From NCBI RefSeq assembly GCF_024362405.1, contig NZ_CP101454.1, forward strand, positions 3,038,001 to 3,102,000: a stretch of DNA of 64,000 bases, read 5' to 3'. Under the pieces are notes generated by a model, which saw only the letters and a program-made list of their open reading frames with translations, was not told the DNA's origin and did not search any database. The position numbers and the translations under genes are program-made. Below are positions 18,232 to 25,816 of the stretch, piece after piece; position 1 is the first letter of the stretch, and the number at the start of each line of letters is the position of its first letter. The DNA comes from Halorarius litoreus. GTDB lineage: Archaea > Halobacteriota > Halobacteria > Halobacteriales > Haloarculaceae.

Positions 18232-18498
18232 TCACTTCGACGAGAGCGGTGGAACGACGAGGAGGCCGAGCCCGACCAGGAGGAGCGTGGCACCGGCGAC
18301 GGTGTATTCGATTTTGAGCGAAAACGCGACTGCAGCCGGAACGGGGTGCGATTGGCAGCAGAGATACGAGTAGGCCGTACCGAGGCCGACGAGGAGCAAC
18401 GGCAGGCCGCATAGCGCGACGACGAGGCCGAGGCGCCGAAGCGTCACCGGCTCGACGAGGCTGGTCGTCGTGCCGTGCCGGCGGTCTGCGCGGCTCAC
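18232..18498 (-). CDS. Small two-helix membrane protein, start uncertain
   Basis: An 88-residue protein with two hydrophobic helices (roughly residues 22-46 and 60-85) separated by a short loop containing a Cys pair (SYLCCQSH). No ATG fits well. The GTG at 18498 lies ~25 nt downstream of a minus-strand TATA-like TTTAT (18521-18525), which would be a leaderless start. A longer reading to an ATG at 18603 runs through that promoter and is basic, so I reject it. The function is unknown. Confidence 0.5.
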   Translation of the reverse strand: MSRADRRHGTTTSLVEPVTLRRLGLVVALCGLPLLLVGLGTAYSYLCCQSHPVPAAVAFSLKIEYTVAGATLLLVGLGLLVVPPLSSK

Positions 18499-18520
18499 AC
18501 TCTCGCGCCGCCAGCCGTCG

Positions 18521-18526
18521 ATAAAT
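18521..18526 (-). promoter_or_regulatory. TATA-like box for the 18498 minus-strand gene
   Basis: Reading the minus strand, ACACATTTAT gives a TTTAT core ~25 nt before the GTG at 18498. It decides the start of this small gene. Confidence 0.4.
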
Positions 18527-18611
18527 GTGTGGGGTAGACGCAACGGGCCGTTTGACCGACCCGGCGGCTCACAGTTCCGTCTCGGCGGAACTCGGACGAG
18601 CATCGGCGCGG

Positions 18612-18620
18612 TGCTTTTAG
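18612..18620 (+). promoter_or_regulatory. TATA box of HAD phosphatase gene
   Basis: TGCTTTTAG lies ~27 nt before the ATG at 18643, leaderless spacing. Confidence 0.5.
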
Positions 18621-18642
18621 AACCGCCGCCCCTTGACCGGGT

Positions 18643-19425
18643 ATGAACGTACAGGGGGCCGTCGTCGACCTCGACGGCACCGTCTATCGCGGTGACGAGC
18701 CTATCCCCGGCGCCGTGGCGGCCATCGAGACGTTACGCGAGCGTGGCATCGGGATACTGTTCGTGACGAACAACCCGACCCGGAGCCGTGCCCAGTACGT
18801 CGACCGGCTCGCGGAGTTCGGTATCGACGCGGCGGAATCGGAGGTGCTGTCGGCGGGCACGGTCACCGCCGAGTATCTCGCCGACAGGCACGCCACTGAC
18901 GACGTGTTCCTCGTCGGCTCGTCGGGTCTCCGCGTCCAGCTCCAAGACCACGGCATCGACCCCGTCTCGGAGCCGGAGGCTGCAGACGTACTGATCACCT
19001 CCCACACCTACGACTTCGACTACGAGGCGCTCACCGAGGGGCTGTGGGCGCTGGACTCGGCCGAGCACTTCTACGGGACGGACCCGGACCTCGTCTATCC
19101 GGGCGGTGATGGACGGCGGTATCCGGGGTCGGGTGCCATCACGCGGTCCGTGGCGGCCGTCGCCCAGCGCGAACCCGACCTCGTGCTCGGCAAGCCGTCG
19201 GGCGTAATGGTCGAGCTAGCGACGGCAGCGCTGCACTGCCAGCCGAGCGAGTGTCTCGTCGTCGGCGACGGGCTCGACACGGACGTGGCGTTCGGTGCCC
19301 GCGCCGGCATGTACACGGCGCTGGTGCTGTCGGGGCGGACGAGCAGGACCGAAGCTGAAACCGCATCGCCGACCCCGGACTTCGTCGTCGACTCGCTCGC
19401 CGACGTCCCCGGACTGCTCGATTAA
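18643..19425 (+). CDS. HAD-superfamily phosphatase, NagD/PGP-like (class IIA)
   Basis: A 260-residue cytoplasmic HAD hydrolase. Motif I is VVDLDGTVYRG with the nucleophile Asp and acid-base Asp, motif II is LFVTNNPTRS, the motif III Lys lies in LVLGKPSG, and motif IV is VVGDGLDTDVAFG. The large C2 cap between motifs II and III places it in the class IIA group with NagD and 4-nitrophenyl/phosphoglycolate phosphatases. The substrate is probably a small phosphate ester. A TATA-like box supports the start. The stop overlaps that of the convergent acylase gene by 4 nt (TTAA). Confidence 0.92.
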   Translation: MNVQGAVVDLDGTVYRGDEPIPGAVAAIETLRERGIGILFVTNNPTRSRAQYVDRLAEFGIDAAESEVLSAGTVTAEYLADRHATDDVFLVGSSGLRVQLQDHGIDPVSEPEAADVLITSHTYDFDYEALTEGLWALDSAEHFYGTDPDLVYPGGDGRRYPGSGAITRSVAAVAQREPDLVLGKPSGVMVELATAALHCQPSECLVVGDGLDTDVAFGARAGMYTALVLSGRTSRTEAETASPTPDFVVDSLADVPGLLD

Positions 19426-22289
19426 CTGAGGCGGTCGCGGCCCGCTCCGAGCAGCTCAGGTACGTCGAGGCCGTCGTCGGCCTCGGTCTCGTCGTCGGGG
19501 TCGTCCGCCGCCGCGCTCTCGGCCGGCGGGGCGGACGCGCCACTCTCCGGCGGCTCCGTCGGCACGTCCGGCACACGGTCCGCGATGAGACGCTGCGGGA
19601 TGTCACGTCCAGGTTCGATGGGGACGTTCTGCGCCACGGGCGTGGTCTGGAGCGTCTGGGTCGACACCGCCACGGACGCCACCTGCTCGCGGGTGATCGG
19701 GTGCGGCTTGTAGTCGAAGCTCGCGTACAGCTCCAGCTGGTCGTCGACGCGCTCGGGCTCGTCCATCTGCCCGGAGAGGAAGCCGGCGAGTTCGTCGGCG
19801 CTGACGTGCCCGGAGTTCGACGGCGGTAGGGCGTCACCCGAGACGGCCGCGAGGGCCTCTCCGGTCACGTCGAGCCCCTCGCCGATGGCGACGGCGTGCT
19901 GGTACGTCGAGCGGTTCACCATGTCGATGGCCTCGCCCTGCACCGCCCCGATGACCGTGAACACCGACTTGTGCTCCGGGCGGGTCCAGTCGGCCGGGTT
20001 CGGGCTGTCGAACCGTTCGGTGAGGGTGTCGGCCGCGGCCTGCATCGCTTCGCGGATACTCGTGCGGTTCGACCCGCCGAACCAGTCGTAGTCGGTCTCA
20101 CCGTTGAGGGCGTCGATGAAGGTCACGTCGTCCGTCGCGTTCCCGTGTTCGTCGGCGTGGCGGCTCGAAACGGGCGACCAGTCGGGGTCGTAGTTGAACG
20201 CCCCGAGTTCGTCACCGAAGCCGAGCCGCTGGGCCTCTCGGCGAACTTCCTCCCAGATGGCGACACCGGCGTAGATGTAGTCGTCGCGCGCGTCCTCGGC
20301 CGCATCGCCGTTGAACGGCTCGTCGTTGCCGTCGTCCCACGCACAGTAGGCGTCTGCCCACGTCTGGAGTTCGTCGCTCATCGCCGCGAGCGTTCCGTCC
20401 GCGCCGCGACCTGCACGGATGAAGTGGTCGATGGAGGCGTTGGCCGTCGAGTCGTGTGTGGCCGCCAGCTCCATGATGTCCTTCATGTCGTCGATAGAGA
20501 GGTTGTTCCCCGTCTCTGCGAGTCTCTTCTCGACGTAGTGGACGAGCACCTCGACGCGGTGGTGACTCCCCCAGTTCTGCTCACCGTTACCGGCACGCCA
20601 GCCGCGAACGGGGCCGTTGTTCCAGTTACAGTAGTAGCCCGTCGAGGGGTTGCGGTCGTTCGTCCCGGGGCGGTCGGTCGCACTCGCCGGCGGGTTGACC
20701 TTCTGTGTCGTCCGAACGCCCGACCAGTAGTGGCCGTCTGCGACCTGCGGGAACCGGCTGTCGAACTCGGGGTTGCGGTCCGGAACGAGCCCCGTGTGCA
20801 TGTACGCGATGTTCTGTTCGCCCTCCTCCTCCTCGTGTTCGATGACGTGGAAGTTGAACGTGAACGGGAACTCGGAGAGCTGTTCTTCGAACTCGTCGAG
20901 GTCGTTCGTGCGGCCGATCTCCGCCCATTGGAACGCGCCAGCGAGAATCCCGTTCCGTGTCGTGTTGCGGTGGACCCACGCGACGTTCTCCTCGGGGTTC
21001 CACGCGATGACGGGCATCTCGTCGCCGTCCTGCGTGATACGGGCGACCTCCTGTTCGACGACCTGCGTCTCGACGTTGCCACCCGTGGCGGGCGCGACGG
21101 GTGACGCTTCGTGGACGACCGTCTCGGTCTCCATCGTGTGCCACTCGCCCTCCCACTTGTAGCGGTGCTTGTCGTTGGGGTCGAGTTCGATGGCGATGGT
21201 GTCGACCATGTCGTCACGTCCGGAGGTGACCGTCCACGCGAGCGTCTCGGTCCGCCCGATGACGATGGCGGGCGCCCCGACGACGCCCATCCCTGTGCAG
21301 TCGAACCCTGCACCGTGGAGGCCGACCTCGTACGGGACGGGAGGCTTGAAGTAGCCCATCTGCGGGCCGCCCGAGAGCATCGGCTTGCCCGTGTCGGTGT
21401 GGTCGCCGTCGACGACGAGCGCGTTCGAACCCCACTTGAAGCCCTCCATGATGCCGAACGCCTGGCGCTGGCCCTCGGTCAGGGCGTCGGGGAGCGCGAT
21501 ATCCGTCTCGATACCCCACGGCTCGATGGTGTCGGCCTTGCGGATGAACTCCAGTTGGTCCGCACGGACCTCGTCGAACGCTTTCGCCGTTTCGCCGCCC
21601 TCGACGACCTTGTCCTGCGGGGGAATCGTCGTGTAGTGGTCGTCCGTCGTCCGAAGCCAGTTCAGGTCGCCGTACGCCTCCCACGCCTCCGCCGTAGAGC
21701 CGAGCGACTGCTCCAGCTGGAGGAACTTCCGGGCGTTGCCGAGTTCCCCGCCGCCGGAGACGCCGAAGATACCGATGAGGTAGTTGATACACGCGATGGT
21801 GTCCGTGGGCTCCCACGGCTCCGGTGGATGCCCGAGCGCCGCGAAGATGCCCGGGAGGGTGCCCTGTGCGGCCATCTCCGTTATCTGTCGGTTGACGCCG
21901 TCTGCGAACCCACGAATCATCTCTCGGGCTGTCTCGGAGGCGCGATCCCACTGCTCCTGTAGCGCGTTCGGCCCGTAGAGGTCACGTCGGACCTGGATGT
22001 CCGAGGGAAGCTGAGCCGGGCCCAGCACCTCGGCGGAGTCACCGCGACCGATGTGCCGGATGGCGTCCATCTGGAACAGGCGGTCGCGCGCCTGCACGTA
22101 TCCGTTCCCGTAGCCGAGCGCGTACAGCGAGTCGGCGTAGATGTGGCTCTCGTTGTACTCGTCGGTGAGGATCTCGATCCCCTCGAGCGGGTCGTTCGCC
22201 CCGCCGGATGCTCGTCCACTGGCAGTTCCCACGAGTCCGGTCGCGGCCGCGCTTCCGACCAGCCCCTGGATGAATTCGCGTCTCTCCAT
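19422..22289 (-). CDS. Penicillin acylase family (Ntn) amidohydrolase, copy 2, Tat-exported
   Basis: A 955-residue exported S45 family enzyme, longer than usual. MERREFIQGLVGSAAATG is a twin-arginine signal. The A chain includes GIEILTDEYNESHIYADSLYALGYGNGYVQARDRLFQMD. The nucleophile Ser288 lies in KWG-SNALVVDGDHT, followed by MLSGGPQMGYFKPP. The C-terminal domain has a long disordered acidic tail rich in Pro, Ala, Ser and Asp. The ATG at 22289 was chosen because the 69 codons upstream are basic and disrupt the Tat signal. It is only distantly related to the 15452 enzyme. Substrate unknown. Confidence 0.93.
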   Translation of the reverse strand: MERREFIQGLVGSAAATGLVGTASGRASGGANDPLEGIEILTDEYNESHIYADSLYALGYGNGYVQARDRLFQMDAIRHIGRGDSAEVLGPAQLPSDIQVRRDLYGPNALQEQWDRASETAREMIRGFADGVNRQITEMAAQGTLPGIFAALGHPPEPWEPTDTIACINYLIGIFGVSGGGELGNARKFLQLEQSLGSTAEAWEAYGDLNWLRTTDDHYTTIPPQDKVVEGGETAKAFDEVRADQLEFIRKADTIEPWGIETDIALPDALTEGQRQAFGIMEGFKWGSNALVVDGDHTDTGKPMLSGGPQMGYFKPPVPYEVGLHGAGFDCTGMGVVGAPAIVIGRTETLAWTVTSGRDDMVDTIAIELDPNDKHRYKWEGEWHTMETETVVHEASPVAPATGGNVETQVVEQEVARITQDGDEMPVIAWNPEENVAWVHRNTTRNGILAGAFQWAEIGRTNDLDEFEEQLSEFPFTFNFHVIEHEEEEGEQNIAYMHTGLVPDRNPEFDSRFPQVADGHYWSGVRTTQKVNPPASATDRPGTNDRNPSTGYYCNWNNGPVRGWRAGNGEQNWGSHHRVEVLVHYVEKRLAETGNNLSIDDMKDIMELAATHDSTANASIDHFIRAGRGADGTLAAMSDELQTWADAYCAWDDGNDEPFNGDAAEDARDDYIYAGVAIWEEVRREAQRLGFGDELGAFNYDPDWSPVSSRHADEHGNATDDVTFIDALNGETDYDWFGGSNRTSIREAMQAAADTLTERFDSPNPADWTRPEHKSVFTVIGAVQGEAIDMVNRSTYQHAVAIGEGLDVTGEALAAVSGDALPPSNSGHVSADELAGFLSGQMDEPERVDDQLELYASFDYKPHPITREQVASVAVSTQTLQTTPVAQNVPIEPGRDIPQRLIADRVPDVPTEPPESGASAPPAESAAADDPDDETEADDGLDVPELLGAGRDRLS

Positions 22290-22471
22290 GAACTGACTCG
22301 TAGTTTCGAGTTTCGTCCGATACCCGTTCTGCCGTCGATGAATGGCGATACAAGTACTGGCCGATTTCGCGCGACTCGGGGCTCTTACCGGCGATATACG
22401 GCATACTAAATACTCGTTCAGTCCGAGGACGGTCGGCGAACGCTTTTGTCCCGTGCGGGGGAGGTCAGGCC

Positions 22472-23164
22472 ATGGGACACATCGACCGGATGACACACGA
22501 GACGCGGGGGGCGGGTCCGGACCTCGTGTTCGTGATGGGCTGGGGCAACCGACTGGGCGGCGAGAACGAGCGGTGGTTCGTCGACCGGCTCGTCAACGAC
22601 TACACGGTTCACACGTTCGAGATTCCGACGAACGGCACCGACTTCGAGGCCGACTACCTGCGACCGGTTCGCGAGCACGCGGCGGACCTCGACGACCCGT
22701 TGTTCCTCTCGCACTCGACCGGGGGACTGGTGGTCGGCCATCTCGCGCCCGAGCGCGCCGTCTACATCAGCCCGTGGTGGGCGTTCTACGGCGCCAAACT
22801 CAGGGGGCCGGTGTTCGAGTACGGGATGCGCCTCCCCGTCGACCGCCCGTTCGTCCCCATCGACTTCGAGCAGCACGAGGTGGGGCCGCGTGTCTCTGAC
22901 GAGGCCTGGTCAAACCTCCCCAAACAGGTGTCGCCGGCGTTCATCCGGACCATCCGTGATGCACAGTCGTCGATGCCGGATCCGGGCGACGAGGCGCTCG
23001 TCTGCTGTACGCTCCGCGAGACGCTCGTCGGCCTGCAGGGGATCGGCGAACGGGTCGCTCCGGAACAGATCCGGCTCTACGACGGCACCCACGAGCCGTT
23101 CTCGTCTGCGGACCGTGAGGCGGCCTGCTCGGTGGTCGAGGACACGCTCGAAACACTCGCCTGA
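22472..23164 (+). CDS. Alpha/beta hydrolase (RBBP9/YdeN-like)
   Basis: A 230-residue predicted serine hydrolase. LVFVMGWGNRLGGENERWFVDRL is the opening strand and oxyanion region, and FLSHSTGGLVVGHL contains the nucleophile elbow S-H-S-T-G-G. The catalytic His is probably in LYDGTHEPFSSADRE near the C-terminus, with an Asp earlier. It has no signal peptide and no lid domain. Ester or thioester substrates are possible. Divergent from the Tat-exported acylase. Confidence 0.82.
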   Translation: MGHIDRMTHETRGAGPDLVFVMGWGNRLGGENERWFVDRLVNDYTVHTFEIPTNGTDFEADYLRPVREHAADLDDPLFLSHSTGGLVVGHLAPERAVYISPWWAFYGAKLRGPVFEYGMRLPVDRPFVPIDFEQHEVGPRVSDEAWSNLPKQVSPAFIRTIRDAQSSMPDPGDEALVCCTLRETLVGLQGIGERVAPEQIRLYDGTHEPFSSADREAACSVVEDTLETLA

Positions 23165-23225
23165 GAACCGAGCGAGAAGCTACGCGCTCGGACGACTTAA
23201 TGGTGTGTGTTAGCGTCTGACAAAG

Positions 23226-23232
23226 GTTTATC
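23226..23232 (+). promoter_or_regulatory. TATA box of the 23251 small gene
   Basis: GTTTATC lies ~22 nt before the first ATG at 23251 and ~28 nt before a second in-frame ATG at 23257; either could be the leaderless start. Confidence 0.5.
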
Positions 23233-23250
23233 TCCGTCGGTGTCCGACCG

Positions 23251-23421
23251 ATGGATATGGAACTCGACGATTCCCCATACGAGTACGGTGACATGACGAC
23301 GGACGGCGGGCTGGGCGACGATGATCCGCCAGAGGGCTGTGAGAACGGGACGGACGCGGTCATCGTCGACGGCGACGCGATGACCTACCGGAGCTACCAG
23401 AAGGCGGACACCCCCGACTGA
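23251..23421 (+). CDS. Short, very acidic 56-residue protein
   Basis: An ORF of 56 codons plus TGA, starting MDMELDDSPYEYGDM and ending SYQKADTPD. Composition is extremely acidic, as in haloarchaeal cytosolic proteins, with one Cys in PPEGCENG. A TATA-like GTTTATC lies at leaderless distance, and the gene fits neatly between the alpha/beta hydrolase and RuBisCO, ending 39 nt before rbcL. Unknown function; being co-oriented with rbcL it could be a linked small regulator, which is only a guess. Confidence 0.62.
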   Translation: MDMELDDSPYEYGDMTTDGGLGDDDPPEGCENGTDAVIVDGDAMTYRSYQKADTPD

Positions 23422-23431
23422 CCCTAACGCC

Positions 23432-23438
23432 CTTTAGG
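23432..23438 (+). promoter_or_regulatory. TATA-like box of rbcL
   Basis: CTTTAGG lies ~26 nt before the ATG at 23461, leaderless spacing, so rbcL can be transcribed independently of the small gene before it. Confidence 0.45.
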
Positions 23439-23460
23439 CTGCCCGTACAACTGCGGGGGC

Positions 23461-24708
23461 ATGGGAATCGAGTACGACGACTTCCTCGACGAGTCCTACA
23501 CGCCGACGAGCGACGACCTCGTGTGTACGTTCCGGGTCGCGCCCGGCGAGGGGATGAGCCTGGAAGCCGCCGCCGCCCGTGTCGCCTCCGAGTCCTCCAA
23601 CGGAACGTGGGCCGCCCTCGACGTCGACAGCGACATCTCGCGGCTGTCGGCGATGGCGTTCGACCTCTCCGACGACGGTCTCGTGAAGGTGGCGTACCCG
23701 GACGCGCTGTTCGAGCCCGGTAGTCTGGCCCAGGTGCTCTCCTGTATCGCCGGCAACATCATGGGGATGAAGGCGGTCGACACCATCCGGCTCGTCGACT
23801 GCGAGTGGCCCGAACAGCTCACCTCGTCGTTCCCCGGCCCGCAGTTCGGGAGCGACGTGCTCACGCAGTTCCTCGACGCGGACGGCCGCCCGGGGCTCGC
23901 GACGGTCCCCAAACCGAAGGTCGGGCTCCCGACCGAGGAACACGCCCGCATCGGCTACGACGCGTGGGTCGGCGGCGTCGACCTCCTGAAGGACGACGAG
24001 AACCTCACCGACCAGAACTTCAACCCGTTCGAGCGCCGGGTCACGGAGTCGTTCGAGATGCGCGACCGCGCTCAGGAAGAGACCGGCGAGCGGAAGGACT
24101 ACCTCGTCAACATCACCGCCGAGACCGACGAGATGGTTCGGCGGGCGGAGTACGTCGCGGACCACGGCGGCTCGTTCGTGATGGTCGACATCATCACCGC
24201 GGGCTGGTCGTCGCTCCAGACCGTCCGGCGGCGAACCGAGGACCTCGGACTCGCCATCCACGCGCACCGTGCGATGCACGCGGCGTTCGACCGCCTGCCC
24301 GAACACGGCGTCTCCATGCGCTGTCTCGCCCAGTTCGCACGGCTCGCGGGCGTCGACCACCTCCACACCGGTACGGTGGGGCTGGGGAAACTCGAGAACG
24401 AGGATACAGTCGGCATCAACGACTGGCTGACGTCCGACCTCTACGGGATGCGTGACGTGCTCCCGGTCGCTTCTGGAGGCTTGCACCCGGGTATCGTCGA
24501 CGCGCTGCTCGACGCCACCGGCCCCGAGGTGATGGTGCAGGCCGGCGGTGGCATCCACGGCCACCCGGACGGGACGCGAGCGGGCGCCGAGGCGCTCCGC
24601 GCCGCGACCGAGGCGTGGGTCGACGGCGAGACGCTCGACGAGCGCGCCGAACGGGTGCCAGCACTCAGAACTGCGCTCGACAAGTGGGGTACGGAGTCCC
24701 CGCGGTAA
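23461..24708 (+). CDS. rbcL: Type III ribulose-1,5-bisphosphate carboxylase
   Basis: A 415-residue archaeal (form III) RuBisCO large subunit. It works in the AMP/nucleoside salvage pathway, turning ribulose 1,5-bisphosphate and CO2 into two 3-phosphoglycerates. Active-site parts are present: Lys151 in TVPKPKVGL, carbamylated Lys177 in GGVDLLKDDEN followed by the metal-binding Asp-Glu, IHAHRAMHAAF, loop-six Lys310 in GTVGLGKLEN, SGGLHPG and AGGGIHGHPDG. No small subunit, AMP phosphorylase or ribose-1,5-bisphosphate isomerase lies in this window, so the partner enzymes are elsewhere. Confidence 0.95.
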   Translation: MGIEYDDFLDESYTPTSDDLVCTFRVAPGEGMSLEAAAARVASESSNGTWAALDVDSDISRLSAMAFDLSDDGLVKVAYPDALFEPGSLAQVLSCIAGNIMGMKAVDTIRLVDCEWPEQLTSSFPGPQFGSDVLTQFLDADGRPGLATVPKPKVGLPTEEHARIGYDAWVGGVDLLKDDENLTDQNFNPFERRVTESFEMRDRAQEETGERKDYLVNITAETDEMVRRAEYVADHGGSFVMVDIITAGWSSLQTVRRRTEDLGLAIHAHRAMHAAFDRLPEHGVSMRCLAQFARLAGVDHLHTGTVGLGKLENEDTVGINDWLTSDLYGMRDVLPVASGGLHPGIVDALLDATGPEVMVQAGGGIHGHPDGTRAGAEALRAATEAWVDGETLDERAERVPALRTALDKWGTESPR

Positions 24709-24789
24709 TCCCTCACGCTCGAGTTCGCGTCGACCTCGGCTTCTCGACGACGAGTACGACCTCCGGAGAGTCTACGGCGCCCGTCGAAT

Positions 24790-24797
24790 CTATTATC
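24790..24797 (+). promoter_or_regulatory. TATA box of the 24817 regulator
   Basis: CTATTATC lies ~25 nt before the ATG at 24817. The 24709-24816 gap holds nothing else evident. Confidence 0.5.
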
Positions 24798-24816
24798 GTG
24801 CCAGCGTATCTCTAGC

Positions 24817-25674
24817 ATGGACTCTGCGATAGAGACGATCGAGTTCCTCGCCCGGTCGGCCCACCGGGTCGGGGTCCTGGAGGAACTGGCCGACGGGCCA
24901 CGTTCGCGGGCAGACCTTCGGGCCGCAACGGGTGCCTCCTCGCCCACGATGGGGCGCGTCCTCTCCGGCTTCGAGGCGGAGCGGTGGATCGTCCGCGACG
25001 GCTCGACGTACTCGTTGACGCCGCTGGGCGAGTTCGTCGCCACCCGGTTCCTGGAGCTCCGTGACGCGATGGAGACAGAACGCAAGCTCCAGGCCGTGTG
25101 GCAGTGGCTGCCCCGCGAGATGGAGGGGTTCAGCGTCGACCTGTTCGCCGATGCCGTGGTCTCGCACCCCGGACCAGGGTATCCGTACGAGCCCGTCGAA
25201 CGGCTCACGCAGCTCATCCAGCGCACCAGTCGACTGCGCGGGTTCGACAGCATCGTGTTCAAGTCGATAAACAACGAGACCGTCTGCCGGGCGGTGCTCG
25301 ACGGGATGGAACTGGAGTACGTCTACTCGCCTGCTGCGCTGGAGGGAACGCTCGCCTGGAACCCGGAACGGGTCCTGGAGGCCGCGTCCCAGGAGAACTG
25401 TCGGGTGTACGTACACGACGACCTGCCCGACGGCAACCGCTGCGGGCTCGGCATCGCCGACGACCGGGTCGGCATCTGCTGTCACGACGTCGAGACCGGG
25501 GCCCTGACGGCTGTCGTCGATACCGCCGCACCGGAGGCGCGAGCGTGGGCGATCGCCACCTTCGAACGGATCCGTCAGGAGGCGACTCCGGTCGACCCAC
25601 AAGCCTTCGACACGCTCGACCCGTCGGACCACACCACCGTGGAGAGAACTGCGAGGAAGCATCCGCAACCCTGA
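24817..25674 (+). CDS. Winged-HTH transcriptional regulator (FilR1/DUF1724-like)
   Basis: A 285-residue regulator. The N-terminal winged helix (residues ~5-75) contains RSRADLRAATGASSPTMGRVLSGFEAERWI, and a short linker helix follows. Residues ~110-265 form an alpha/beta effector domain like those called DUF1724/FilR1 in archaeal regulators (FDSIVFKSINNETVCRAVLDG, CGLGIADDRVGICCHD). The next gene downstream, on the same strand, is the flavin oxidoreductase, and a strong palindrome (25758-25769) sits in the gap between them, a plausible binding site for this protein. Confidence 0.85.
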   Translation: MDSAIETIEFLARSAHRVGVLEELADGPRSRADLRAATGASSPTMGRVLSGFEAERWIVRDGSTYSLTPLGEFVATRFLELRDAMETERKLQAVWQWLPREMEGFSVDLFADAVVSHPGPGYPYEPVERLTQLIQRTSRLRGFDSIVFKSINNETVCRAVLDGMELEYVYSPAALEGTLAWNPERVLEAASQENCRVYVHDDLPDGNRCGLGIADDRVGICCHDVETGALTAVVDTAAPEARAWAIATFERIRQEATPVDPQAFDTLDPSDHTTVERTARKHPQP

Positions 25675-25746
25675 GCGACGTGGCCAATGTCGCCGCCACA
25701 ACTACCGTGGCGTACCAGTCGGAGCCCATCCGTCGGCGCCGCTACA

Positions 25747-25769
25747 CTTTCACCACCTGAAAGCTTTCA
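25747..25769. promoter_or_regulatory. Operator-like palindrome TGAAAGCTTTCA with a third half-site
   Basis: TGAAAGCTTTCA at 25758-25769 is a perfect 12-bp palindrome. Another CTTTCA at 25747-25752 forms a second inverted pair with it across a 5-bp spacer. It lies 48 nt before the start of the flavin oxidoreductase and 73 nt after the regulator's stop, a good place for an operator. Confidence 0.5.
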
Positions 25770-25816
25770 CGGGGCAGTTACACGGCTGCTGACGGCGTAG
25801 TGAACGGGGATGCGCT

